Below the pieces are notes generated by a model, which was not told the origin of the DNA, searched no databases, and worked only from the letters and a program-made list of their open reading frames with translations. Position numbers and translations under genes: made by a program. Shown piece by piece: positions 25,098 through 35,024 of a stretch of DNA of 64,000 nt; position 1 is the first letter of the stretch, and every line of letters starts with the position of its first letter. The DNA comes from Arthrobacter globiformis NBRC 12137 (lineage in GTDB: Bacteria; Actinomycetota; Actinomycetes; Actinomycetales; Micrococcaceae), in assembly GCF_000238915.1 (NCBI RefSeq), contig NZ_BAEG01000073.1:1-64000 (forward strand), in the 5' to 3' direction.

Positions 25098-25424
25098 GGC
25101 GTGACCCCCTTTTGTACTTGGACCGGAGGTGGTCACCTTTGGCGATCGGTGAGGCCCCGGAATGTTTGGTCAATTTGTCGTACCCCTAGATTACATGCTT
25201 TCGGCGGCATCTGCTTGCCACACGGGCCTCCGGAGGCCCCCGTAGCCCGCTTCTCCGCGGCAATCCGGGCTTCGCAGGGATTTTTTGTTCGATAGAGTCT
25301 CCTGAACGACTGAAATTAGCGGGCATGGGAATCCGGCAACCGGCCGCCAGGGCCACACCGCGGAAACGCATGGATACCGGATCCTCACCGCCGAGCGAAC
25401 GCCAGGAAGGGGTGCCGCCCCCAT
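25098..25424. other. Divergent promoter region, no gene
   Basis: Separates DUF3073 (minus) from the septum-formation gene (plus). It is locally AT-richer than its surroundings. A perfect small hairpin GGGCCTC-cg-GAGGCCC lies at 25224-25239. In Streptomyces the bldC gene lies close to DUF3073; I see no such gene here. Confidence 0.6.
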
Positions 25425-26213
25425 ATGAATGACAACGATCCCAGCCACGACGGGGAACGCGGGACGGTCCGCTCCGTCACCGTGCAGCCCGAGCCAGCTG
25501 AGGCCCAGTCAGCCGGCTGCGAACCGGCGGAGCCCAAACCGGTAGCGCCAGAGTCAGCCGGGGCGGACCGGACCCAACCCAGCGCAGCCCGGCCCGGTAC
25601 TGCCCGGCCCGTCGCCGCCCAGGCCCTTGCTGCCCGGTTCAAAAGCCTCCTCGGATCAATCCGTTCCCGGCTCGCGCAGACCGAGGTCCGGCAGACCCTG
25701 CTCAAAGCCGGTTTTGTCGTTGCGCTGCTCGTGGTGGGCGGCCTGCTCGTGTGGCTTCTGACGTCGCTCCTCGCCAGCGCCACCATGCAGGCCGCCAACC
25801 GGCCCGAGGCAACCGCGGCGCAGTCCTCCCCCGCCGCGCCGGCTGTATCGCCCCGGCCCAGCCTGCCCCTGGCCAACGTGGGCCCGCTGGACTTCCGGGT
25901 GGGCGACTGCTTCAAGGACTTCGACCCCGAGGCATCCAAGTCCACCGTGGTTGCGTGCACCTCCGGCCATTCCGCCCAGCTGGTGGCGGTCACCCATTAC
26001 GCTGACGGTGACGCGTACCCGGGCCGGGAGGGACTGAAGACAAGGGCCCGGGAGACGTGCCAGACGGCGGCCCTGACGGAGAAGTCCAATGCGTACAACC
26101 TGAACTACCGCCTCGCCTACCCGAGCACGGCAAGCTGGGCCAAGGGCGACCGCCGCGTGGACTGCTACGTCACCGCGTCGGGCAACGTCATCAAGGCAAG
26201 CCTGCTCCCGTAG
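25425..26213 (+). CDS. Septum-formation-family membrane protein
   Basis: Single-pass membrane protein of 262 residues. A disordered Pro/Glu/Ala-rich cytosolic segment (1-90) is followed by a transmembrane helix (LLKAGFVVALLVVGGLLVWLLTSLL), a short linker, and an exported domain starting PLDFRVGDCFKDFDPEAS. That domain has four cysteines (DC, AC, TC, DC contexts) with the VGDC...VVACTSGHSAQ pattern of the Septum_form/DUF4190-associated family. Proteins of this type are implicated in actinobacterial septation, but the assignment is by pattern only. Convergent with clpB, 46 bp apart. Confidence 0.6.
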   Translation: MNDNDPSHDGERGTVRSVTVQPEPAEAQSAGCEPAEPKPVAPESAGADRTQPSAARPGTARPVAAQALAARFKSLLGSIRSRLAQTEVRQTLLKAGFVVALLVVGGLLVWLLTSLLASATMQAANRPEATAAQSSPAAPAVSPRPSLPLANVGPLDFRVGDCFKDFDPEASKSTVVACTSGHSAQLVAVTHYADGDAYPGREGLKTRARETCQTAALTEKSNAYNLNYRLAYPSTASWAKGDRRVDCYVTASGNVIKASLLP

Positions 26214-26259
26214 TTCCCTGCCCCCGTCCGGTTAGTCGCGCGCCGATAGCCCCGTCCCG

Positions 26260-28917
26260 TTAGTCCCGCCGGCGGACCGTGAGCCCGCTGCCCAGGGGCG
26301 CACCGCCGTCGGGCCCGGAGAGAGCTTCCAGGCCTTCGACGGTGAGTTCCCCAAGGTCCGCGGCAGTATCCACCAGGACCGTGTCGCCGTCGGAGATTTC
26401 ACCGGCCAGGATGGCCTTGGCCAGCCGGTCGCCGATTTCGCGCTGCACAAGGCGTCGCAGCGGCCGGGCGCCGTATGCCGGGTCGAAGCCTGACATTGCC
26501 AGCCACGAGCGGGCACCTTCGGTGACCTCGAGCGAGAGCCGCCGCTCGTGCAGGCGCTTGGTCAGCTCCGCCACCTGCAGCTCGACGATGCGGGAAAGCT
26601 CCTCGACGGACAGCGGATCGAACAGCACCACCTCGTCCAGCCGGTTCAGGAACTCGGGCTTGAAGGAGGCGTTCACCGTGGCCATCACGGCATTGCGCTT
26701 GGCGTTCGCATCCAGCGTCGGGTCAACGAGGAACTGGCTGCCCAGATTGGAGGTAAGCACCAGGATCACGTTGCGGAGGTCCACGGTGCGGCCCTGGCCA
26801 TCGGTGAGGCGGCCGTCGTCGAGCACCTGCAGCAGGATGTCGAACACCTCGGGGTGGGCCTTCTCCACCTCGTCCAGCAGCACCACGGAGTACGGCCGGC
26901 GGCGGACGGCCTCGGTCAGCTGTCCGCCCTCCTCGTAGCCGACGTAGCCGGGAGGCGCGCCGACGAGGCGCGCCACGGAGTGCTTCTCGCTGTACTCGGA
27001 CATGTCGATCCGCACCATGGCGCGTTCGTCGTCGAACAGGAAGTCCGCGAGCGCCTTGGCGAGCTCGGTTTTACCGACGCCGGTAGGGCCGAGGAACAGG
27101 AAGGAACCAGTGGGCCGGTTGGGGTCGCTGATGCCGGCCCGGGCGCGGCGCACGGCGTCGGATACGGCGGTAACGGCCTTGGACTGGCCGATCAGCCGCT
27201 TGCCGAGTTCCTCTTCCATGTGCAGCAGCTTCTGGCTTTCACCCTGGAGCATCCGGCCGGCGGGGATGCCGGTCCACGCCGCGATGACCTCGGCGATGTC
27301 GTTGGCGGTGACATCCTCCGCCACCATCAGCGCGGACTTGTCGGCGACGGCGGCCTCGGCCTCGGCGGCGGCGTTCAGTTCGCGTTCCAGTGCCGGAATT
27401 TCGCCGTAGAGGATCCGGGACGCTGTCTCCAGGTCACCTTCGCGCTGCGCCTTGTCCGCCGTGGACCGCAGCTCATCCAGTTTTGCTTTCAGGTCTCCCA
27501 CGCGGTTCAGGCCGGCCTTCTCGGCCTCCCAGCGGGCGTTCAGGCCTGCCAGCTGCTCCTTCTTGTCCGCCATGTCAGCCCGCAGGGCGGCGAGGCGCTC
27601 CACGGACGCGGCGTCCGTCTCGCCCTGCAGGGCGAGCTCCTCCATGGTGAGCCGGTCGACGGCGCGCCGCAGCTGGTCGATCTCCTCCGGGGCGGAGTCA
27701 ATCTCCATGCGCAGCCGGGAGGCGGCCTCGTCCACGAGGTCGATCGCCTTGTCCGGCAGTTGCCGCCCGGAAATGTAGCGGTTGGAGAGCGTCGCGGCAG
27801 CCACCAGCGCGGAGTCGGCGATGGCAACCTTATGGTGGGCCTCGTACCGCTCCTTCAGGCCGCGGAGGATGCCGATGGTGTCGTCCACGCTGGGCTCCCC
27901 GACGTACACCTGCTGGAAGCGGCGCTCCAGGGCGGGGTCCTTCTCGATGTTCTCGCGGTACTCGTCGAGGGTGGTGGCGCCGATCAGCCGCAGCTCACCC
28001 CTGGCCAGCATGGGCTTGAGCATGTTGCCGGCGTCCATGGCGCTCTCGCCGCTGGCCCCGGCTCCCACCACGGTGTGCAGCTCATCGATGAACGTGACGA
28101 TCCGGCCTTCGGAGTTCTTGATCTCCTCAAGGACGGCCTTGAGGCGCTCCTCAAATTCGCCGCGGTACTTGGCGCCGGCCACCATGGAGGCCAGGTCAAG
28201 GGCGATCAGGGTCTTGCCGCGAAGGCTTTCCGGCACGTCGCCGGCCACCATCCGCTGCGCCAGGCCCTCGACGACGGCGGTCTTGCCGACGCCCGGTTCG
28301 CCGATCAGCACGGGGTTGTTCTTGGTCCGGCGGCTGAGCACCTGCACGACGCGCCGGATTTCGCTGTCACGGCCAATGACCGGATCAAGCTTCCCCGAAC
28401 GCGCCACCGCGGTGAGGTCGGTGCCGAACTTCTCCAGCGCCTGGAAGGTATTTTCGGGATCGGGCGTGTTGACCTTGCGGTCGCCGCGGACACCCGGAAG
28501 GGCCGCCGCCAGCGCCTCGTGGGACGCGCCGGCGTCGCGCAGCAGCCTGCCCACGCCGTCGCTTCCGGCCGAGAGCCCCAGCAGCAGGTGCTCGGTGGAG
28601 ACAAAGGAATCGCCCAGTTTGTCTGCCTCGTTTTGGGCGTTCTGGATTGCCTGCAGGGAAGGTCGGGACAGCTGGGCCTGCTGGACCGAGCTTCCGGACG
28701 TGGCGGGCAGTGCCTTGATGGCGGTGCTGGCCTGCACGCTGACAGCATCCGGGTCCGCGCCCGTGGCGCGGAGGAGTGCGACGGCGACACCTTCCCTTTG
28801 ATCCATCAGCGCCTTGAGCAGGTGGGCGGGTTCCACCTGCGGGTTTCCGGCCGTGGAGGCGTTCATGGCCGCAGCCGAAAGAGCCTCCTGGCTCTTGGTG
28901 GTGAATTTGACGTCCAA
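26260..28917 (-). CDS. clpB: ATP-dependent disaggregase ClpB
   Basis: Hsp100 chaperone of 885 residues which, with DnaK, rescues aggregated proteins. Order: N domain ([15 protein letters not shown]), NBD1 with Walker [16 protein letters not shown] and Walker B, the long coiled-coil middle domain (about 400-530) that distinguishes ClpB from ClpC, and NBD2 with [15 protein letters not shown] and the C-terminal [15 protein letters not shown]. The start is TTG at 28917, not ATG; AAGGAG sits 6 nt upstream. A HAIR-type inverted repeat 30 bp before the start indicates HspR repression, as for clpB in other actinobacteria. Confidence 0.97.
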   Translation of the reverse strand: MDVKFTTKSQEALSAAAMNASTAGNPQVEPAHLLKALMDQREGVAVALLRATGADPDAVSVQASTAIKALPATSGSSVQQAQLSRPSLQAIQNAQNEADKLGDSFVSTEHLLLGLSAGSDGVGRLLRDAGASHEALAAALPGVRGDRKVNTPDPENTFQALEKFGTDLTAVARSGKLDPVIGRDSEIRRVVQVLSRRTKNNPVLIGEPGVGKTAVVEGLAQRMVAGDVPESLRGKTLIALDLASMVAGAKYRGEFEERLKAVLEEIKNSEGRIVTFIDELHTVVGAGASGESAMDAGNMLKPMLARGELRLIGATTLDEYRENIEKDPALERRFQQVYVGEPSVDDTIGILRGLKERYEAHHKVAIADSALVAAATLSNRYISGRQLPDKAIDLVDEAASRLRMEIDSAPEEIDQLRRAVDRLTMEELALQGETDAASVERLAALRADMADKKEQLAGLNARWEAEKAGLNRVGDLKAKLDELRSTADKAQREGDLETASRILYGEIPALERELNAAAEAEAAVADKSALMVAEDVTANDIAEVIAAWTGIPAGRMLQGESQKLLHMEEELGKRLIGQSKAVTAVSDAVRRARAGISDPNRPTGSFLFLGPTGVGKTELAKALADFLFDDERAMVRIDMSEYSEKHSVARLVGAPPGYVGYEEGGQLTEAVRRRPYSVVLLDEVEKAHPEVFDILLQVLDDGRLTDGQGRTVDLRNVILVLTSNLGSQFLVDPTLDANAKRNAVMATVNASFKPEFLNRLDEVVLFDPLSVEELSRIVELQVAELTKRLHERRLSLEVTEGARSWLAMSGFDPAYGARPLRRLVQREIGDRLAKAILAGEISDGDTVLVDTAADLGELTVEGLEALSGPDGGAPLGSGLTVRRRD

Positions 28918-28946
28918 AGAGAGCTCCTTTCGAAGACGGTTTAGCT

Positions 28947-28971
28947 AAGTTGAGTCTACTACGCTCAACTT
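28947..28971 (-). promoter_or_regulatory. HAIR-type HspR operator of clpB
   Basis: AAGTTGAG-N9-CTCAACTT, which contains GTTGAGT-N7-GCTCAAC. The established HspR element is CTTGAGT-N7-ACTCAAG; core spacing and half-sites agree, with changes at the outer base and one inner base. Located 30 bp upstream of the TTG start of clpB. Confidence 0.8.
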
Positions 28972-29144
28972 TGCTTTTCAGGTCTTCACGGCCAAGTTTT
29001 CCCACAGCGAAATGCCCACTGGTGGTGCGGCGAATTTTCCGTGAACGGTGGCTCTTGAACTGTATCCCCGCAGGCCTAATCCCCCTAGGATCGGACCTGT
29101 GGCTGCGAGGGTCACACCCCACGACTCCAGAGACAGGACCGGCA

Positions 29145-29480
29145 ATGAAGAAGTTTGTAGTTCTTTACAACGCGCCGCAGTCGGCACAATCCCAGATGGC
29201 GGAGAGTTCCCCCGAGGCCGCGCAGGAGGGCATGAAGGCGTGGATGGAGTGGGCGTCCCGGGCCGGCAATGGCATCGTGGACATGGGCCAGCCCCTGGGC
29301 GCCGGCAAGGAAGTCAGCCAGTCGGGCACCTCGGACACGACCACCAGCGTGGGTGGATACGGCATCCTGCAGGCCGAGGATATGGACGGGGCCCTGGCCC
29401 TGCTCGAGGGGCACCCGCACCTCATGATGCCCGGCGCCAGCATCCAGGTGTACGAGACCCTGGACTTGCCCGGGATGTAA
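29145..29480 (+). CDS. YCII-domain protein
   Basis: Protein of 111 residues beginning MKKFVVLYNAPQSAQ, with MKAWMEWASRAGNGIVDMGQPL and GYGILQAEDMDGALALLEGHP, the ferredoxin-like layout of the YCII/DGPF family. Members are small cytosolic proteins of mostly unknown function. The ATG at 29145 fits the family start; the frame is open back to 28950 but that stretch includes the HAIR site and is not coding. Convergent with the protease gene. Confidence 0.75.
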   Translation: MKKFVVLYNAPQSAQSQMAESSPEAAQEGMKAWMEWASRAGNGIVDMGQPLGAGKEVSQSGTSDTTTSVGGYGILQAEDMDGALALLEGHPHLMMPGASIQVYETLDLPGM

Positions 29481-29483
29481 CTC

Positions 29484-30317
29484 CTACGAGCCCTGGACTC
29501 CCGAGACGCTGGTGATCCAGGCGAGGTTGCGGACCACGGAGGCGTGGTCGTTGTAGTAGCCGGTGTAATTCGCAGGGTTCCGCGCCGGCAGGATGTCCGA
29601 CGTGGACAGGACCCCCGCAAGTTTGCCGTTCACGATCAACGGCCCGCCCGAGTCGCCACTGAGCGGGTGGCCGCTCTCCGACCGCGTCCGGACCGACGGA
29701 CCGCCATAGTTGTCCACGCCCTGCCAGACCACCGAGACGCCCGCCGCCTTGAGATAGTAGGACATGGCGCCGGACCCCTCGGACTGGTCGCCCCAGCCGT
29801 AGACCGTTGCGGATGTTCCGGTGGCAGGAAAGGAACTGGACAGGCCCACATAGGAGCCGTAGTAGGGCGTGGACAGCTTCAGCAGCAGGACATCCCCGGC
29901 CGGTGCCGCATAGCGCGCGGCAACCGAACGGACCGCACCGCCTGTTCCGAGGTAGCTGGTGCCCAACCGGACCGACCTCAGGCTGGTGGAGTTGCAGTGC
30001 TTGGCGGTGATGACCCAGCTCGCGGCGACCTGGCTGCCGGTGCACCCCACGTTGACACCTGCGGAGTCGTAGGAAACTTGCGCCACAAAGGGGGCGGCTG
30101 AAACTGTGGTGGTACTGCCGCCAGCGATGTCCCTGCTGAACGTGCCGTCACCGGAGGGGGCCGGCACGTCCCTGGCCGGCACTTCTTTGGCCGGGGCAAC
30201 TCCTTGCGCCGGGGCCACTTCTTCGACAGGGGCGGCCTGAGCCGGCGGGCCGCAAAGAACGGGAGCCAGCAGCGCCGCGCTGGCCGCGGCCGTGGCCAGG
30301 ATTTTCGCGATCTTCAA
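29484..30317 (-). CDS. Secreted trypsin-like serine protease
   Basis: S1-family protease of 277 residues. Signal peptide AKILATAAASAALLAPVLC, then a Val/Pro/Ala-rich propeptide-like stretch, then the protease domain. Catalytic triad: His in SWVITAKHCNS, Asp in AGDVLLLKLS, Ser in LSGDSGGPLI. The Cys of VGCTGSQV and AKHC give the conserved disulfide. I place the start at the TTG at 30317, which has AAGGAG 7 nt upstream; an in-frame ATG 21 codons earlier adds a polar segment incompatible with a signal peptide. Stand-alone gene with a palindromic element upstream. Confidence 0.87.
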   Translation of the reverse strand: MKIAKILATAAASAALLAPVLCGPPAQAAPVEEVAPAQGVAPAKEVPARDVPAPSGDGTFSRDIAGGSTTTVSAAPFVAQVSYDSAGVNVGCTGSQVAASWVITAKHCNSTSLRSVRLGTSYLGTGGAVRSVAARYAAPAGDVLLLKLSTPYYGSYVGLSSSFPATGTSATVYGWGDQSEGSGAMSYYLKAAGVSVVWQGVDNYGGPSVRTRSESGHPLSGDSGGPLIVNGKLAGVLSTSDILPARNPANYTGYYNDHASVVRNLAWITSVSGVQGS

Positions 30318-30380
30318 CGTGAGGCTCCTTAGCGTTTGGTGCGAGGGGTGCGAAAGGTCCGACTGCGAGCCTACGGCCAT

Positions 30381-30395
30381 TGACAGAATTTGTCA
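30381..30395. promoter_or_regulatory. Palindrome in the protease/phosphatase intergenic region
   Basis: TGACA-gaatt-TGTCA, a perfect dyad 64 bp upstream of the protease start, in locally AT-rich DNA. A third TGTCA half-site follows at 30412. Possible operator; the regulator is unknown. Confidence 0.35.
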
Positions 30396-30562
30396 TATTC
30401 ATTACACGAAGTGTCACTATCATTCCAGGCCGGGATTGGTTTATTGCATGCCGGGAACGGTGTATGGCCCGGCGGCGCTGCGGGCATTACCCTGAGGGCC
30501 TAGCAGTAAATACCGTTCCCCAGCCTGGCGGCATCAGGCTCGGTTCCGTGATGTGAGGGATC

Positions 30563-31708
30563 ATGCCTGGACTGTCGAAACAGCGGAGATGGTCCGGCGT
30601 GGCTCCGGCCGTGTTCTCACTGGCGCTGCTGCTAACTGCCTGCCAACAGGGTCCGCCCCCGCCGCCGTCGGAAACGCCGGTTCCGCCCGGCACGTCCGGA
30701 CCGCCGGCAACCGCGGCGCCCGAGCCGGAAGGGTCCTCCTCCCCCGCCGGGCCCTCCTCGCCGACAAAGACCACCCCCTCCACATCGCCCGCCGCCGTCC
30801 ATTTCACGGCCCAGGGCGACATCGGGCTGAGCACGGGGGCACGCAAGGTGCTTGACACCATCAGCGGCCTCCGTCCCGAGCTGAACCTTGCGCTCGGGGA
30901 TTTCTCCTACGAGGCGGGGCGCGAGCAGGAATTCTGCGACATGGTCACCGGCAAGCTGGGCGGGGACTTTCCCTACCAGGTGGTCACGGGAAACCACGAA
31001 AGCGACGGCCACGACGGCGACATCGCCAACATCGTCAACTGCCTGCCCAACAAACTGCCAGGACTGACAGGCGAGTACGGAATCCAGTGGTACGCCGACT
31101 ACCCGGAACGGGACCCGCTGGTGCGCTTCATCATGGTGTCCCCCGGCATCAAGTTCCACGACGGAAACACCCTGGACTACTCCAGGGGCAGCGAGCGCTG
31201 GCTGTGGACAGCGGCCGCCCTTGACGGCGCCAGGTCCAGGAAGATCCCGTGGACCGTCGTCGGCATGCACACCCCCTGCCTCAGCGTGGGCAAGTACGAC
31301 TGCCGGGCCGGGCGCGATTTCACCAACCTGCTCATCGACAGGAAGGCGGATCTGGTGCTGTCCGGCCACGACCACAATTACCAGCGAAGCCATCAGCTGG
31401 GCCGCGGCCAGGGTTGCCCGGCGCTGGTGCCGGACACCTTCTCCGGCGGCTGCCTCGCCGGCCCGGACAACGCCATGGTCCAGGGCGCCGGAACCGTGTT
31501 CGCCACCGTGGGAACCGGCGGGGTGGGGCTCTATGAGGTCAACGACCAGGATCCCGAATCCCCCTACTTTGCTGCCTGGTCCGGGAAGAACCGCGACGCC
31601 GCCCTCGGCACCCTGGACGTAACGGCCACCGCTGACCGGCTCTCAGCGCGGTTCGTTCCGGCGGCCGACTACACGTTTACGGACAGCTTCGAGATCAAAT
31701 GGAAGTAG
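30563..31708 (+). CDS. Lipoprotein metallophosphoesterase, purple acid phosphatase type
   Basis: Exported phosphatase of 381 residues. Signal with lipobox LLLTAC (lipidated Cys), a Pro/Ser/Thr-rich linker to about 75, then a calcineurin-like domain with the five metal motifs GDIG, GDFSYE, GNHES, GMHTPC and SGHDHNYQR. The GNHE and GHDHNYQR forms are those of purple acid phosphatases and related enzymes. It should be tethered outside the membrane and release phosphate from organic esters or nucleotides. ATG follows GAGGGATC. No operon partner. Confidence 0.85.
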   Translation: MPGLSKQRRWSGVAPAVFSLALLLTACQQGPPPPPSETPVPPGTSGPPATAAPEPEGSSSPAGPSSPTKTTPSTSPAAVHFTAQGDIGLSTGARKVLDTISGLRPELNLALGDFSYEAGREQEFCDMVTGKLGGDFPYQVVTGNHESDGHDGDIANIVNCLPNKLPGLTGEYGIQWYADYPERDPLVRFIMVSPGIKFHDGNTLDYSRGSERWLWTAAALDGARSRKIPWTVVGMHTPCLSVGKYDCRAGRDFTNLLIDRKADLVLSGHDHNYQRSHQLGRGQGCPALVPDTFSGGCLAGPDNAMVQGAGTVFATVGTGGVGLYEVNDQDPESPYFAAWSGKNRDAALGTLDVTATADRLSARFVPAADYTFTDSFEIKWK

Positions 31709-31730
31709 CAGCGCCGCCGAACCGGCGCCC

Positions 31731-32876
31731 CTACGCCCGCTTCCAGATCGCAATCCGGTCCAGGTAGACGTGCCCCGCCGTGTCCGGTTTGGGGCAGCCA
31801 AACAGGCAGGCTTCAGTCTGGAGAATGTAGTGCATCGCGATATTCGGCGTCCGCGAAGTTCCCGCCCCGAGCGAGCGGCCGTCGAGGAAAAACTCGACTT
31901 TGCCCGGGCTCCACTCCATGGTGGCCACGTGCCACTGGGTGAAGGTGGTGTCGGAGTAGAAGATATCGGTGGCGTAGGGGTCGTTGCCCATCTTGTGAAC
32001 GGCACCGTAGAACTTCGTGGAGAGGTCCCCCTCGGGGAAGTCGAGTTCGCCGTCCCGGGGCCAGATCCCGCTGTCCGGCCACAGCAGCCAGGCCGTCTTG
32101 AAGCCGCGCAACGGATCGGCCTTGAACCGTACCGAGAACCTTCCGTAGAGGAGACTGTTGGCCCGGTGCGGGTTTGTGCTGCTGTTCGGAATTTTGGGGG
32201 TGGGCGCGGCCCCCATGGACACACCGTTCTCCGTGTGCAGATACCAGTCCAGCATGCCGTTCTTCACGCTGAGCACCTTGGACGGGTAATAGCCCGACTT
32301 CGCTCCCCGCTGCCCTGCCGTGTCCGGAGTGCCGTCCACATAACCGGCGCTCCACTTCGCAGCGTAGGCAGGGCCCGGAAATCCGCCAATGGGCACGTCT
32401 CCCTGGTTGAAGTCCTCCCGGAACACCTGTTTCCACCCGGGCAGGTCACCTGTGGGCAACTGGTGCAGCTTAGGGTCCGCTGCCGGCGCCTTCTGGGTCA
32501 GGGGCTTTGGCGGGGTCGGCGCCGCCGGGGCCGCTGTTGAGGGCGGCGCGGCTGCGGATGGCCCCGCCACCGGCGCCGCGGCCCGGGTTGGCTCCGGACG
32601 GGATGACGACGGCGGGGCGGGCTTGGCAGCCTTCGCCGCCGGAGACGAAGACGCAGGGAAGGAAGACGCAGGGGGTCCGGCCGCCGCTGACGCAGCGCCC
32701 GTTTCTGCCGCCGACGGTTCGGCGGCGGGCAGCGGGTCCGCCGGAAGCCGCTGCGCTTCCGTAGCCACCGTCCCGTACACCGTCAGCGCCGCCACCGCCA
32801 CGACCACAGCCAGCCGCCCGGGGAACCGGGGCAAAGTGCGGCGCCCACGGTGCCTGCCGTGAGCTGAGTTAACCAT
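31731..32876 (-). CDS. Secreted GH16-family glycoside hydrolase
   Basis: Exported hydrolase of 381 residues. A Tat/Sec-like N-terminus (GRRTLPRFPGRLAVVVAVAAL), a long Pro/Ala/Ser linker to about 145, then a GH16 jelly-roll. The catalytic motif is DGELDFPEGD, matching the ExDxxE signature, with GRFSVRFKADP and TAWLLWPDSG before it. GH16 enzymes cut beta-1,3-, beta-1,3/1,4-glucans or galactans. It is divergent from the glycosyltransferases of the adjacent polysaccharide cluster, so it may process that polymer. The frame is open 240 codons upstream, but the ATG at 32876 matches the signal peptide. Confidence 0.85.
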   Translation of the reverse strand: MVNSAHGRHRGRRTLPRFPGRLAVVVAVAALTVYGTVATEAQRLPADPLPAAEPSAAETGAASAAAGPPASSFPASSSPAAKAAKPAPPSSSRPEPTRAAAPVAGPSAAAPPSTAAPAAPTPPKPLTQKAPAADPKLHQLPTGDLPGWKQVFREDFNQGDVPIGGFPGPAYAAKWSAGYVDGTPDTAGQRGAKSGYYPSKVLSVKNGMLDWYLHTENGVSMGAAPTPKIPNSSTNPHRANSLLYGRFSVRFKADPLRGFKTAWLLWPDSGIWPRDGELDFPEGDLSTKFYGAVHKMGNDPYATDIFYSDTTFTQWHVATMEWSPGKVEFFLDGRSLGAGTSRTPNIAMHYILQTEACLFGCPKPDTAGHVYLDRIAIWKRA

Positions 32877-33099
32877 GGGGCAAGTGTGACACCGGAGACT
32901 AACCGCATCCAAGGATTCCTCGACCCCCAAAACTGGGGTCGGTGCAGGGCATCCCAAGCTTTTTCCAAGTTGCCCGGCCGAACATGATCCGAGGGGGAGT
33001 GCAAGCAAGTTGCCAGTACCGCAGCAGCAGGCGCTTCGATTTTCCCGTATCCAACCGGGGAGGCTGCTCGGGCGGGGCATAGGCATACGACTCCGATGA

Positions 33100-33963
33100 G
33101 TGGTGAGGCTAGTGACCATCCCCATACAAGTTTCAACTGTTCGTGCATCAAATGCGGTACCGGTACCCCTGGCCTCCATCAGTGTGGTGATTCCCACCCT
33201 CAATGAGGCCATGAACCTCCCGTGGGTCCTTCGGCGCATGCCCTCGTATGTGGACGAGGTGGTGATCGTCGACGGCCGTTCACTGGACAGCACCGTCGAC
33301 GTGGCCAGGGCATTGCGCCTGGACGTCGTGGTGGTCTCCGAGCCCCAGGCCGGCAAGGGCTTCGCAGTAAGGGCCGGGCTGGCCGCGGCATCCGGGGACA
33401 TCATCGTCATGCTGGATGCTGACGGGAGCATGGATCCGCAGGAAATCGGCTGGTTCATCTCGCCGCTCCAGCATGAATTCGACTTCGTCAAGGGCTCCCG
33501 GTACGTCACGGGCGGAGGCTCCGAAGACATCACCCTGCTCCGCAGCGCCGGTAACCGCAGCCTGACCCGTCTGGCCAACCTTGTCCTGCACAGCAACTAT
33601 TCGGATCTCTGCTACGGCTACATCGCCATGCGGCGGGAGTGCCTCCAGATCCTCGAGCTTCAGTCTGAGGGGTTCGAGATTGAAACCGAGCTGATCGTCC
33701 GTGCCTCCAGGGCGGGGCTGCGGATCGCCGAGGTGCCCAGCAACGAACTGACCCGGATTTCCGGCAACTCCAACCTTCATACCTTCCGCGACGGGTGGCG
33801 GGTACTGCGGACCCTGGCCCGTGAATGCGTGGGCTGGGAAGCACCCACGGCCGGCGCCCGGCCAGAGTCGCTCAGGCGCGTGAAATACAGGTACCCCAGC
33901 ATAACCCTCCCCCACATTCCGACGGATCCGGCAACCGTCCTTGGCCTGATAGCGGGTGATTAA
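33100..33963 (+). CDS. Family 2 glycosyltransferase, DPM1-like
   Basis: Cytosolic GT2 of up to 287 residues. SVVIPTLNEAMNLPWVL, VDGRSLDSTVDVA, the metal-binding DADGSM and the SRYVTGGGSED loop are those of dolichol-/polyprenyl-phosphate sugar transferases. The C-terminal part (FEIETELIVRASRAG) also fits that group. No transmembrane helices. Start uncertain: GTG at 33100, 33103 or 33112. First gene of a plus-strand exopolysaccharide run; its stop overlaps the next GT2 gene by 8 bp. Confidence 0.82.
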   Translation: MVRLVTIPIQVSTVRASNAVPVPLASISVVIPTLNEAMNLPWVLRRMPSYVDEVVIVDGRSLDSTVDVARALRLDVVVVSEPQAGKGFAVRAGLAAASGDIIVMLDADGSMDPQEIGWFISPLQHEFDFVKGSRYVTGGGSEDITLLRSAGNRSLTRLANLVLHSNYSDLCYGYIAMRRECLQILELQSEGFEIETELIVRASRAGLRIAEVPSNELTRISGNSNLHTFRDGWRVLRTLARECVGWEAPTAGARPESLRRVKYRYPSITLPHIPTDPATVLGLIAGD

Positions 33964-34963
33964 GGTGAACCACACTGAAGGGCTCCCGGCTGTTTCGGTG
34001 GTGATCTGCTCCTACACGGAAGACCGGTGGGACAGGCTGATGGCCGCCGTCGAATCCGTCCGCGCCCAAACGGTACGGCCGCAGCAGACGATCGTGGTGG
34101 TCGACTACAACGTGGATCTCTACAAGCGGCTCATCTTTACCGTCGATGATGTTGTGATCCTGGAGAACACCGGCCCCAAAGGCCTCTCCGGAGCACGGAA
34201 CACGGGGGCCGCGGCGGCGACTGCCGGCGTCGTTGCTTTCCTCGATGACGATGCGGTGGCGGCCCCGGACTGGCTGGAGAGGCTGAGGGCCCTCTACGAC
34301 GACCCCGACGTGCTGGCCGTGGGCGGACGCGTCGTGCCGGAATGGGAAACGAGCCGGCCGGCCTATTTCGGCGAGGAGCTGGACTGGATTATCGGCTGCA
34401 CGCACCGCGGCATGCCCAAGGTGGCGGCCGAGGTGCGCAACGTCATCGGCGCCAACATGTCGTTCCGTTCCCAGGTCCTCCAGGTGGTGGGAGGCTTCAA
34501 CACTGCCCTCGGACGCCAGAACACGCTGCCCCTGGGCTGCGAGGAGACGGAAATCTGCATCAGGGCGGCCATCGGTTCGCCCGGTGGCCGCGTGGTGTAC
34601 GAACCGGCGGCGCTGGTGAACCATTTCGTTCCCGCCCAGCGGGGCACGCTGAGCTACATGCTGCGGCGCGCCTGGTCTGAGGGGATATCCAAAGCCCTGG
34701 TCAGCAAGATCGTCGGCCACAAGCGCGCCCTGGGGCCCGAGCGCCGGTACGTCCGCAGCGTGCTGCCGCGTGCCGTGGCGGCGGGGGTAGCAGGCACGAT
34801 CCGGGGAACAGATCCTGCCGGCCTGCGACGCGCAATGGCCACGGTCGCCGTGCTGGCCGTAACCACCTGCGGGTACGTCCGGGGACGCCGCCTGCCCCTT
34901 GATCCGGCGGACGCGGGTCCCGCGCCGCACGAGCCACACGCCAGCTGGAGGGAAGTCAAATGA
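33956..34963 (+). CDS. Family 2 glycosyltransferase
   Basis: GT2 of 335 residues with SVVICSYTEDRWDRLMAAV, the substrate loop GLSGARNTG, metal-binding DDDA, and the acceptor region GANMSFRSQVL followed by LPLGCEETEIC. This is the mycofactocin- or rhamnosyl-type GT-A arrangement with an EET catalytic-base motif. A weak C-terminal hydrophobic stretch (AMATVAVLAVTTCGYV) may touch the membrane. GTG at 33956 overlaps the previous gene; GTG at 33965 is an alternative. Part of the exopolysaccharide cluster. Confidence 0.8.
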   Translation: MIKVNHTEGLPAVSVVICSYTEDRWDRLMAAVESVRAQTVRPQQTIVVVDYNVDLYKRLIFTVDDVVILENTGPKGLSGARNTGAAAATAGVVAFLDDDAVAAPDWLERLRALYDDPDVLAVGGRVVPEWETSRPAYFGEELDWIIGCTHRGMPKVAAEVRNVIGANMSFRSQVLQVVGGFNTALGRQNTLPLGCEETEICIRAAIGSPGGRVVYEPAALVNHFVPAQRGTLSYMLRRAWSEGISKALVSKIVGHKRALGPERRYVRSVLPRAVAAGVAGTIRGTDPAGLRRAMATVAVLAVTTCGYVRGRRLPLDPADAGPAPHEPHASWREVK

Positions 34964-35024
34964 TCCGGATGTACCCGCAGTACACCCCCGTCCGTAACGC
35001 CGATACCGCTGGAGGGTACGGGGC

